This document shows positions 56,871-64,000 of a stretch of DNA of 64,000 bases, in pieces. Each line of letters starts with the position of its first letter. Position 1 is the first letter of the stretch. Below the pieces are notes generated by a model, which did not search any database, had not been told where the DNA came from, and saw nothing but the letters and a program-made list of their open reading frames with translations. A program made the position numbers and the translations under genes. Source of the DNA: Glycomyces xiaoerkulensis (lineage in GTDB: Bacteria > Actinomycetota > Actinomycetes > Mycobacteriales > Micromonosporaceae); the NCBI RefSeq assembly GCF_002798405.1, contig NZ_PGGV01000015.1:1-64000 (forward strand), written 5' to 3'.

Positions 56871-57784
56871 AGTTCTCCGTTGGTCAGAAGCAGGTACAGG
56901 ACGGCCATGCGGACCCACACCCCGTTGGCGACCTGCTCGGTGATGGTGGCCCGGGGCGAGTCGGCGACGGCGGCGGCGATCTCCATGCCGCGGTTCATCG
57001 GCCCGGGGTGCATGACGATGGCGTGGTCGGGCATGAGGCCCAGGCGCCGCTCGTCGAGGCCGTAGAGGCGGGCGTACTCGTTGGCGGTGGGGAAGAACGC
57101 GTCGTGCATGCGTTCGTGCTGGACGCGCAGGAGCATGATCGCGTCGGTGTCGCGCAGGGAGGCGTCCAGGTCGTAGGAGATCTCGACCGGCCAGTCCTCG
57201 ATCGCGCGCGGCAGCAGCGTCGGCGGGCCCACCAGGCGCACCCTCGCGCCGAGTTTGGACAGCAGCCAGATGTTGGAGCGGGCGACGCGGCTGTGGAGGA
57301 TGTCGCCGACGACCGCGACGGTGCGGCCGTCGATGCCGCCGAGCCGCTCGCGCATGGTGTAGGCGTCCAGCAGCGCCTGGGTGGGGTGGGCGTGGGTGCC
57401 GTCGCCGGCGTTGAGGACCGCGCCGTCGACCCACTCGGTCAGCCGCTGCGGCGCGCCGGAGGCCGGGTGGCGGATCACGACTCCGTCGGCGCCCATCGAC
57501 TGGAGGGTCAGGGCGGTGTCCTTGAGGCTCTCGCCCTTGCTGACGCTGGAGGCCTTGGCGGCGAAGTTGACCACGTCGGCGCTCAGGCGCTTGGCGGCGG
57601 TCTCGAAGGAGGTGCGGGTGCGGGTGGAGTCCTCGTAGAAGAGGTTGACCACGGTGCGGCCGCGCAGGGTGGGGAGTTTGCGGATCTCGCGGCCGGAGAC
57701 GGCGCTGGCCATCCGGCCGGTGAGGTCGAGGATGAGCTCGGCCTCGGAGCGGGAGAGCTGCTCGGTCGTCAGCAGGTGCTTCAC
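56867..57784 (-). CDS. pyrB: Aspartate carbamoyltransferase, catalytic chain
   Basis: This 305-residue enzyme joins carbamoyl phosphate and aspartate. It shows [20 protein letters not shown] (carbamoyl-P loop), [56 protein letters not shown] and [13 protein letters not shown]. No pyrI is present. It overlaps pyrR by 4 nt. Confidence 0.96.
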   Translation of the reverse strand: MKHLLTTEQLSRSEAELILDLTGRMASAVSGREIRKLPTLRGRTVVNLFYEDSTRTRTSFETAAKRLSADVVNFAAKASSVSKGESLKDTALTLQSMGADGVVIRHPASGAPQRLTEWVDGAVLNAGDGTHAHPTQALLDAYTMRERLGGIDGRTVAVVGDILHSRVARSNIWLLSKLGARVRLVGPPTLLPRAIEDWPVEISYDLDASLRDTDAIMLLRVQHERMHDAFFPTANEYARLYGLDERRLGLMPDHAIVMHPGPMNRGMEIAAAVADSPRATITEQVANGVWVRMAVLYLLLTNGEL

Positions 57785-58371
57785 TGCGCCTCGCCTCCGG
57801 TGAGGACCACTCCGTCGGTGCCGTCGTACTCGGTCAGGCGGACCTGGACGTTCTCGTAGCGGGCGGTGGGGATGTTCTTGCCGACGTAGTCGGCGCGGAT
57901 GGGCAGTTCGCGGTGCCCGCGGTCAACCAGGATCGCCAGTTGGACGCTGGCGGGGCGGCCGAGGTCGTAGAGCGCGTTGAGCGCGGCGCGGACCGTGCGG
58001 CCGGAGAACAGGACGTCGTCGACGAGGATGACGCGGTGGTCGTCGATCCCGCCGGGCGGCAGGTCGGTGGGGCCGAGCGGCCGCAGGGCCTGGCGCCGCA
58101 GGTCGTCCCGGTAGAGGGTGATGTCGAGGGTGCCGGCGGGCACGTCGTGCCCGGCGAAGCGGCGGATGCGGTCGGCCAGGCGCCCGGCGAGCGCCACCCC
58201 GCGGGTGGGGATGCCCAGCAGCACGGTGTCGGGTGCGCCCTTGGTCTTCTCGAGGATCTGGTGGGCGATCCGGTCGAGGACGCGGCCGATGTCGTCGGCC
58301 GAGAGGATCTGCTTGCCGGGCGGGGGCCGGTCCGGACCTCCGGAAGGCGCACCTCGGGCAGGGGTGGTCAT
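57781..58371 (-). CDS. pyrR: Bifunctional regulator PyrR / uracil phosphoribosyltransferase
   Basis: This 196-residue protein binds pyr mRNA and also has UPRTase activity in its family. It shows [54 protein letters not shown], and the PRPP motif [23 protein letters not shown] 58371 has AAGGAGG (58383-58377), next to a hairpin that matches the PyrR-binding consensus. It is the first gene of the pyr operon and probably autoregulates translation. Confidence 0.95.
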   Translation of the reverse strand: MTTPARGAPSGGPDRPPPGKQILSADDIGRVLDRIAHQILEKTKGAPDTVLLGIPTRGVALAGRLADRIRRFAGHDVPAGTLDITLYRDDLRRQALRPLGPTDLPPGGIDDHRVILVDDVLFSGRTVRAALNALYDLGRPASVQLAILVDRGHRELPIRADYVGKNIPTARYENVQVRLTEYDGTDGVVLTGGEAQ

Positions 58372-58385
58372 TCGAACCTCCTTCT

Positions 58386-58401
58386 CCGCCTCACTGGACG
58401 G
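58386..58401 (-). promoter_or_regulatory. PyrR-binding RNA hairpin at the pyrR ribosome site
   Basis: On the minus strand CCG-T-CC-AGTGA-GG-CGG forms a stem with one bulged U and a pentaloop. Its core GUCCAGUGAGGC fits the PyrR loop consensus ARUCCNGNGAGGYU at 12 of 12 core positions. The AAGGAGG ribosome site begins 2 nt further on, so PyrR binding would block translation start. The mechanism is inferred by analogy with mycobacteria. Confidence 0.8.
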
Positions 58402-58645
58402 CCTTTTAAAGAACGGTTTCGTCGCGGGCCATCCTACGTCGCCGGTAACGGAGCGTGAAGGCGGTCCGGGCTCCGGCGGCGGCGGAACATGCCATGATGA
58501 CTGTTTTGATGCGGTTCGGAGCGCGCTCGAATCGGCCGTACGCGACGAAGAACACTGGTTTCGGGGACCCCACCGGCCGATCGTCACCGACCGTAGTCAA
58601 CAATAGGATTCCTCTCGTACCGAAGAACTTGGAGTTGATCGCAAC

Positions 58646-59146
58646 ATGGCGACTTCTGAATACGCCAAGGCGCTCGGCAACCGACTGCGTGACATCCGCA
58701 TGCAGCAGGGGCTGTCGCTGCAAGGCGTGGAGGACAAGTCAGGCGGCAAATGGAAGGCCGTCGTCATCGGTTCCTACGAGCGCGGCGACCGGTCCATCAC
58801 CGTCAGCCGACTCGCGGAACTGGCCGATTTCTACCGCATCCCCGTCTCGGAGCTCCTGCCCGAGGGCGTCCCGCTCCCGGTCGAGCAGCCCGAGAAGATC
58901 GTCCTCAACCTCGAGGCGCTCTACGACCACCCCGACCCCGACCTGGAGCACGTCGCCAAACTGGCGCGCTCGATCCAGCAGCGTCGCGGCGACTACAACG
59001 GGCGGATCCTGTCGATCCGCGCCGACGACCTCTACACCCTCGCGGTCATCTACTCGACCACCCCTTCGGGACTGATCGAGAAGCTCGAGGACTTCGGGGT
59101 CCTGGTCCACGACCTGGCGGCGTTCTTCGCCGCCGAGGAGTCCTAG
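58646..59146 (+). CDS. bldD: Developmental regulator BldD
   Basis: This 166-residue regulator has an N-terminal XRE-type HTH (YAKALGNRLRDIRMQQGLSL, VVIGSYERGDRSITVSRLAE) and a C-terminal domain carrying the c-di-GMP motif RGD (114-116) and RADD (125-128), the same residue numbers as in Streptomyces BldD. Tetrameric c-di-GMP joins two BldD subunits and represses sporulation genes there. The C-terminal TLAVIYSTTPSGL is also BldD-like. It is divergent from pyrR and convergent with nusB. Confidence 0.95.
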   Translation: MATSEYAKALGNRLRDIRMQQGLSLQGVEDKSGGKWKAVVIGSYERGDRSITVSRLAELADFYRIPVSELLPEGVPLPVEQPEKIVLNLEALYDHPDPDLEHVAKLARSIQQRRGDYNGRILSIRADDLYTLAVIYSTTPSGLIEKLEDFGVLVHDLAAFFAAEES

Positions 59147-59232
59147 GCGAAGGCGACACGACCGGCCGCAATCTCCGATCCCCTGCGGCCGGGACCACCG
59201 CCGGCGCCCCAGCGGCGCCCGGCGAGTGCGAC

Positions 59233-59264
59233 ACGGCCGGGTCGCCCCTGGGCGACCCGGCCGT
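59233..59264. terminator. Bidirectional hairpin between bldD and nusB
   Basis: Perfect 15-bp arms ACGGCCGGGTCGCCC and GGGCGACCCGGCCGT are separated by CT. It lies between the convergent stops of bldD and nusB, so it can serve both. There is no T-tract on either side. Confidence 0.75.
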
Positions 59265-59280
59265 CGTGCTCCGGTGCCCG

Positions 59281-59721
59281 CTACAGGCTGCCGGCGGCCT
59301 TGTCCAGGACGGCGTTGATGAACCCCGGGTCGTCCGAGGAGCCGATCTGCTCGGCCACCCGGAGGGCCTCCTTGATCGCCACCGCCGTGTCCACGTCCTC
59401 GACGTGGCGGATCTCGTAGAGCGCCGTGCGCAGCACGTTCCGATCCACCACGGGCATCCGGTCGATCGACCAGCCCGAGGCGGCCTCCTGCAGGACCGCG
59501 TCGAGCTCGCGGCGGTGCTCGACCACGCCCCGCACGAGCTGCTCGGCGTAGGCCGGCAGGCGCGGCGCCTCCTGGTCGGCCGCGGCGCGCTCGCGGCGCT
59601 CGGACAGCACCCGCTCGCCGCCGATGCCGCGGCTGTCGGCCTCGTACAGGATCTCGACGGCGCGCATCCGCCACCGCGTGCGGGCGGCGAGGCGCGCCCC
59701 TCCTCCTCGTTGCCTTCCCAC
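59281..59721 (-). CDS. nusB: Transcription antitermination factor NusB
   Basis: This 146-residue all-helical protein binds BoxA RNA with NusE during rRNA transcription. It shows RMRAVEILYEADSRG, LVRGVVEHRRELDAVL, WSIDRMPVVDRNVLRTALYE and AIKEALRVAEQIGSSDDPGF, INAVLDKAA, as in actinobacterial NusB. GTG 59721 starts 4 nt after the efp stop; a more internal ATG at 59667 is less likely. Confidence 0.92.
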   Translation of the reverse strand: MGRQRGGGARLAARTRWRMRAVEILYEADSRGIGGERVLSERRERAAADQEAPRLPAYAEQLVRGVVEHRRELDAVLQEAASGWSIDRMPVVDRNVLRTALYEIRHVEDVDTAVAIKEALRVAEQIGSSDDPGFINAVLDKAAGSL

Positions 59722-59725
59722 CGGC

Positions 59726-60283
59726 CTAGGCCCGCGAGAGGTACTTGCCGGCGCGCGTGTCGACCTTGATCCTCTCGCCGGCCTCGATGAACAGCGGGAC
59801 GTTGACCTGCGCACCGGTCTGGACGGTGGCGGGCTTGCTGCCGCCCGAGGAGCGGTCCCCCTGGACCCCGGGCTCGGTGTAGGTGATCTCGAGCTCGACG
59901 GCGGCCGGCAGCTCGACGTAGAGGGCCTTGCCTTCGTGCATGGCGACGGTGGCCTCGGAGTTCTCCAGCATGTACTTGCCGGCGTCGCCGACGATGCCGG
60001 GCGTCAGCGGGATCTGGTCGTAGGTCTCCATGTCCATGAACACGAAGTCCTCGCCGTCGTGGTAGAGGTACTGCATCGTGCGGCGGTCGACGGTGGCAGT
60101 CTCCACCTTGGTCCCGGAGTTGAAGGTCTTGTCGACGATCTTGCCCGACGGGATCTGCTTCAGGGTCGTGCGCACGAACGCCGGGCCTTTCCCGGGCTTG
60201 ACGTGCAGGAACTCCTGGACCTGCCAGAGCTGGCCCTCCAGGTTGAGCACCATGCCGTTCTTGAGGTCGTTCGTGGTTGCCAC
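59726..60283 (-). CDS. efp: Elongation factor P
   Basis: This 185-residue protein rescues ribosomes stalled at polyproline. Three OB-like domains can be followed: [40 protein letters not shown] with the modifiable Lys of the KPGKGPA loop, [20 protein letters not shown], and a C-terminal [20 protein letters not shown]. It directly precedes nusB, as in other actinobacteria, but pepP/pepQ is missing upstream. Confidence 0.96.
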   Translation of the reverse strand: MATTNDLKNGMVLNLEGQLWQVQEFLHVKPGKGPAFVRTTLKQIPSGKIVDKTFNSGTKVETATVDRRTMQYLYHDGEDFVFMDMETYDQIPLTPGIVGDAGKYMLENSEATVAMHEGKALYVELPAAVELEITYTEPGVQGDRSSGGSKPATVQTGAQVNVPLFIEAGERIKVDTRAGKYLSRA

Positions 60284-60513
60284 GGGCGTTCGTCACTTTC
60301 GATAGAGGTTTGCAGACTGACCGGCAATCAATGGTAACGGTAGCCGCGCGGCCGCCCGCGCCAGGAGCACCGCCTGTGTCCGGCCCCGCAGCGCGGAGTC
60401 GCCGAGGAGACTTCGGCGGGTGCGCCCCGGGGCTCGTGGGTCACTTCCGGGGATCGGGCCCGGACCCCGCCGCGGCTCCTGCCGGGCGGTTCGAGCCGAC
60501 CGAGCAGTGGCCT

Positions 60514-60939
60514 CTAAGCGGCGGCGATGTAGTGCAGGGCCGCGATGTAGCCGTGGAGGCCCAGGCCGGCGATCACGCCGTCGGCGTGGGCGCTCACGTA
60601 GGAGTGGTGCCGGAACGGCTCGCGCTTGTGGACGTTGGAGAGGTGGACCTCGATCAGCGGCGCCTCCAGTTGGGCGCAGGCGTCGCCGACCGCGACCGAG
60701 GTGTGGGTCCAGGCCGCGGCGTTGAGCACCACCGGGATCCGCTCGTCGGCGGCCTGGTGGAGCCATTCGAGGAGCTCGTGCTCGGCGTTGGTCTGGCGGA
60801 AGTCGACCTCGAGTCCGATGTGCTCGCCGGTCGCCACGCAGGACTCCTCGAGGTCGCCCAGGGTCTGCGAGCCGTAGATCCCGGGCTCGCGCTTGCCCAG
60901 GCGGTTCAGGTTCGGCCCGTTGAGCACATAGGTCTTCAT
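60514..60939 (-). CDS. aroQ: 3-dehydroquinate dehydratase, type II
   Basis: This 141-residue enzyme dehydrates 3-dehydroquinate in the shikimate pathway. Type II features are [19 protein letters not shown] with the lid Tyr and Arg, [35 protein letters not shown] with Asn, and [20 protein letters not shown] with the catalytic His. It overlaps aroKB by 4 nt. Confidence 0.95.
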   Translation of the reverse strand: MKTYVLNGPNLNRLGKREPGIYGSQTLGDLEESCVATGEHIGLEVDFRQTNAEHELLEWLHQAADERIPVVLNAAAWTHTSVAVGDACAQLEAPLIEVHLSNVHKREPFRHHSYVSAHADGVIAGLGLHGYIAALHYIAAA

Positions 60940-62492
60940 GAGGTGAGCCTCTCGTAGGCTTCGCGCTGCTGGGCCTCGGTGACGTCGTCGACGACGACGG
61001 CCTTTCCGAGGGCGTCCAGGAGCACGAACCGCTGGGTGGTGCCGACGTTCTTCTTGTCCACCAGCATCGTCGCGTGGATCTCGTCCCAGCGGCCCGCCTC
61101 GTAGGAGGTGGGGAGCCCGAGCGATTCGAGGACGGACACGGTTCGGTCGACCAGGTCGGCGCGCCCGGTGACGGCGCCCAGGTGGGCGGCGTAGACCATG
61201 CCGACGGCGACCGCGTCGCCGTGGCGTCGGCGGTAGTGCTCGAGCTTCTCGATCGCGTGGCCGAAGGTGTGGCCGTAGTTGAGGATCGCCCGCAGGCTCC
61301 CCTCCTTGAGGTCGGCGGCGACCACCTCGGCCTTCATGGCGACGGCGCGCTCGACCAGTTCGGCCAGGACCGGACTCGCGGCGTCCAGCGCGGCCGCGGG
61401 GTCGGCCTCGATGAGGTCGAGGATGACCGGGTCGGCGATGAAGCCGGCCTTGACCACTTCGGCGAGTCCGGCCGCCAGGTCCCGGCGCGGGAGTGAGGCG
61501 AACGTGTCGAGGTCGACCAGGACCGAGCGCGGCGGGTGGAAGGCGCCGACCAGGTTCTTCCCGGCCGCGGTGTTCACGCCGGTCTTGCCGCCCACAGCCG
61601 CGTCGACCGCGCCCAGGAGGGAGGTCGGGACGTGCACGACGCCGACGCCGCGCAGCCAGCAGGCGGCCACGAACCCGGCCAGGTCGGTCACCGCTCCCCC
61701 GCCGACGCCGACCACCAGGTCGGTGCGGGTGAAGCCTTCGGCGCCGAGCGCCTCCCAGCACTGCTCGGCGACCGCAACGGACTTGCCGTCCTCGGCGTCG
61801 GGGATTTCCATCAGGGTCGCCTCGACGCCGTCGGGCGCCAGCGAACCGACCCGCTCGGCCAGCTCGGCGGTGTTGGCGGTGTGGAGGACGGCCACGCGCG
61901 CGGCCCCGCCGAGGTGCTCTGGCAGCCGCTCGACCACGCCGCGGCCGATGAGGACCGGGTAGGGCCGTTCGGCGTCGGCGACCTCGACGGTCCGGGTGCC
62001 GAGCCGCGCGGCGATCCGGTCGGCCAGGTCGTGCGGATCCGTTCCGCTGGTGTCGATCTCGATGTCGGCGACCTCGCGGTACAGCGGGAGGCGCTCGTCC
62101 ATGAGCCTGCGGAGCGTCGCGCGCGGGTTGACCGCCAGCATCGGGCGCCCGCGGTCGATCTCGGTGCGCTTGACCGCCTCGCCGAGGTCGACGCGGAGGT
62201 GGACGACCGGGACCTCGGCGAGCAGCTCGCGGGTCTCGGCGGCCGTGACCGCTCCCCCGCCGAGTGCCAGGACGCCGTCGTGGTCGGCGACGGCGCGGCG
62301 CACCGCGTCGCGTTCGAGTGCGCGGAAGTGGTCCTCGCCCTCGTCGACGAAGATGTCGGGGATCGGCTTCCGGGCCCGCTCGACGATGTCGGCGTCGGTG
62401 TCGCGGAAGGTCACGCCGAGGCGTTCGGCGAGCGCGGTGCCGACGGTGGTCTTGCCCGATCCGGGCGGGCCGACGATGACGACGAGGCTCAT
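60936..62492 (-). CDS. aroKB: Shikimate kinase / 3-dehydroquinate synthase fusion
   Basis: This 518-residue protein joins two enzymes. Residues 1 to about 165 are shikimate kinase: [56 protein letters not shown] with the R-x-R-P-x-L motif. Residues about 168-518 are 3-dehydroquinate synthase: [57 protein letters not shown] and [18 protein letters not shown] with the metal His. The domains follow each other without stop or frame change. In mycobacteria they are separate adjacent genes; the fusion is a gene-join in that order. Confidence 0.95.
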   Translation of the reverse strand: MSLVVIVGPPGSGKTTVGTALAERLGVTFRDTDADIVERARKPIPDIFVDEGEDHFRALERDAVRRAVADHDGVLALGGGAVTAAETRELLAEVPVVHLRVDLGEAVKRTEIDRGRPMLAVNPRATLRRLMDERLPLYREVADIEIDTSGTDPHDLADRIAARLGTRTVEVADAERPYPVLIGRGVVERLPEHLGGAARVAVLHTANTAELAERVGSLAPDGVEATLMEIPDAEDGKSVAVAEQCWEALGAEGFTRTDLVVGVGGGAVTDLAGFVAACWLRGVGVVHVPTSLLGAVDAAVGGKTGVNTAAGKNLVGAFHPPRSVLVDLDTFASLPRRDLAAGLAEVVKAGFIADPVILDLIEADPAAALDAASPVLAELVERAVAMKAEVVAADLKEGSLRAILNYGHTFGHAIEKLEHYRRRHGDAVAVGMVYAAHLGAVTGRADLVDRTVSVLESLGLPTSYEAGRWDEIHATMLVDKKNVGTTQRFVLLDALGKAVVVDDVTEAQQREAYERLTS

Positions 62493-62544
62493 CAGGGTTT
62501 ACTCCGGTCTGGGGAGGCGGTGGCGCGGCGGCGGGTGCGGGCCA

Positions 62545-63723
62545 TTATCTGACCTGCAGGTTCTCGAGGTAGGTCTCGAGGTTGCGCCGGGATTGGGCGA
62601 TCGAGTCGCCGCCGAACTTCTCGAGGGCGGCTTCGGCGAGCACGTAGGCGACCATCGTCTCGGCGACGACGCCGCCGGCGGGCACGGCGCAGACGTCGGA
62701 GCGCTGGTTGATCGCTTCGGCCGCTTCGCCGCTGTCGGTGTCGACGGTGCGCAGCGGGCGGGTGAGCGAGGAGATCGGCTTGAGTTTGGCCGAGACGCGC
62801 AGCGGTTGCCCGGTGGTGATGCCGCCTTCGAGGCCGCCGGCGCGGTCGGTGACGCGTTCGACGCCGTCGGTGCCGGGGACGATCTCGTCGTGGGCGGCCG
62901 AGCCGCGCACCGCCGCCTGGGTCAGCCCGTCGCCGATTTCGACGGCCTTGACCGACTGGATGGACATGAGGGCGGCGGCCAGGCGCCCGTCGAGTTTGCG
63001 GTCCCACTGGACGTGGGAGCCCAGGCCGGGCGGGACGCCGTGGGCGAGGACCTCGACGGTGCCGCCGAGGGTGTCGGCGTCCTTCTTGGCGGCGTCGACC
63101 TCGGCGACCATCCGCGCGGAGGCGTCGGGGTCGAGGCAGCGCATCGGGTCGGCGTCGACGGCCTCGGCGTCGGACGCGGTCGGGACGGTGCCGTCTTTGA
63201 CGCGGACCGGGCCGAGCGAGGTGACGTGCGAGACGATCCGGATGCCGAAGGCCTGCTCCAGGAGGGCCTTGGCGACGGTGCCGCCGGCTACTCGTGCGGC
63301 GGTCTCGCGGGCCGAGGCGCGCTCGAGGATGGGGCGGGCGTCGTCGTGGTCGTACTTCTGCATGCCGGCCAGGTCGGCGTGGCCGGGCCGGGGCCGGGTG
63401 AGGGGGGCGTTGCGGGCCAGGCCCTCGAGTTCGGCGCTGTCGACCGGGTCGGCGGCCATGACCTTCTCCCACTTGGGCCATTCGGAGTTGCCGACGCGGA
63501 TGGCCACCGGGGAGCCGAGGGTGCGGCCGTGGCGGACGCCGCCGACGAAGGAGACCTGGTCGGCCTCGAACTTCATGCGCGCGCCGCGGCCGTAACCGAG
63601 CCGGCGGCGGGCCAGTTCGGCGGCCACCGCGCCGGTGGTGATCTCGATCCCGGCGGGCAATCCGTCGACGGTCACCACCAGTTCGGGACCGTGTGATTCT
63701 CCTGCAGTCATCCATCGCAACAC
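62545..63723 (-). CDS. aroC: Chorismate synthase
   Basis: This 392-residue FMN-dependent enzyme makes chorismate from EPSP. It shows MLRW-type start [117 protein letters not shown] and [20 protein letters not shown]. The start is GTG 63723. It is 52 nt upstream of aroKB. Confidence 0.96.
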   Translation of the reverse strand: MLRWMTAGESHGPELVVTVDGLPAGIEITTGAVAAELARRRLGYGRGARMKFEADQVSFVGGVRHGRTLGSPVAIRVGNSEWPKWEKVMAADPVDSAELEGLARNAPLTRPRPGHADLAGMQKYDHDDARPILERASARETAARVAGGTVAKALLEQAFGIRIVSHVTSLGPVRVKDGTVPTASDAEAVDADPMRCLDPDASARMVAEVDAAKKDADTLGGTVEVLAHGVPPGLGSHVQWDRKLDGRLAAALMSIQSVKAVEIGDGLTQAAVRGSAAHDEIVPGTDGVERVTDRAGGLEGGITTGQPLRVSAKLKPISSLTRPLRTVDTDSGEAAEAINQRSDVCAVPAGGVVAETMVAYVLAEAALEKFGGDSIAQSRRNLETYLENLQVR

Positions 63724-63920
63724 GCTTCAAGTCTGCCATTGCCCGGGTTGTGATGCGGCGCCTGGTGGAACGCGTGTCCCAGCGATCGGACCGCGCCTCG
63801 CCGCTCGAGCGCGCGGGCCGGATCCGCGGGCAGCCCTAGAATGTCGTTCGCGTCACGAACCGGTCGCGGACGGTCCGCAGCGGAGCGCAATATGTATGCG
63901 TTGGAAAAGGAACGGTGGTA

Positions 63921-64000
63921 ATGCCCCAGAAGAGTTCTCGAAATCGCCTCGGCGACCGGGCCCCGGCACCCCGGTCGCGCAAACCCACGATGGCGGACGT
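63921..64000 (+). CDS. Unknown protein, 3' end outside the window
   Basis: ATG 63921 follows AAAAGGA by nine bases and opens a frame to the window end. TAGAAT at 63837-63842 may be its -10 box. The first 26 residues are basic and Arg/Pro-rich (MPQKSSRNRLGDRAPAPRSR), as in a disordered cytoplasmic tail. No identification is possible from this piece. It is divergent from aroC. Confidence 0.45.
   Translation, partial: MPQKSSRNRLGDRAPAPRSRKPTMAD

Overview
The window is about 64 kb of high-GC DNA (around 70 % by eye) with codon third positions almost always G or C, frequent GTG and TTG starts, many 4-nt start/stop overlaps and several apparently leaderless promoters. Gene content and order are those of an actinomycete chromosome: BldD, the PriA without ATPase motifs, the mycobacterial-type integration host factor, and a moxR-fabG-inhA-ferrochelatase block. 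BldD with its c-di-GMP residues suggests a filamentous actinobacterium. A Glycomycetales- or Micromonosporales-like host is only a guess.

Region 1 (1-12.9 kb) is accessory DNA. It starts with a truncated secreted protein, then a divergent DUF998/TetR pair with a clear operator, an acetyltransferase and a Nif3-family protein. From 4111 to about 6535 lies an AT-rich island with a reverse transcriptase of the phage-defence/Abi-like kind. The island ends inside a CYTH-domain gene that is half foreign and half host-like. Next come an XRE regulator, a conserved hypothetical, a glycine-rich-domain-like protein, an aminoglycoside-phosphotransferase-fold kinase, a repeat-bearing non-coding stretch, and a large serine recombinase whose reading frame runs into tRNA-Leu(GAG).

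Region 2 (13-30 kb) is mostly core: an APH-fold kinase, a C45 acyltransferase-like hydrolase, a TrmH methyltransferase, NfeD/SPFH membrane proteins, ferrochelatase, InhA-type FabI and FabG, and the VWA-DUF58-MoxR trio. These are followed by two PH-domain membrane proteins, hisG-hisE, and a riboflavin operon (ribE-ribBA-ribH) behind an FMN riboswitch.

Region 3 (30-48 kb) holds a response regulator-GGDEF protein with altered key residues, rpe, a GH6 cellulase with a CebR-like operator, rsmB-fmt-def-def, a GntR-controlled ABC transporter operon, a two-component system, a DUF72 protein, priA, metK, coaBC, rpoZ and gmk. Region 4 (48-64 kb) holds the IHF gene, the complete pyrimidine operon pyrR-pyrB-pyrC-carA-carB-pyrD-pyrF with a PyrR-binding hairpin over the pyrR ribosome site, bldD, nusB-efp, and the shikimate genes aroQ, a fused aroK-aroB, and aroC.

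The most unusual parts are the RT/CYTH island with its mosaic gene and 21-bp flanking repeat, the recombinase overlapping tRNA-Leu, the GGDEF protein with Glu at the phospho-acceptor position, and the long pyrD/pyrF overlap. All calls rest on reading the sequence and on family knowledge; no database search was run.
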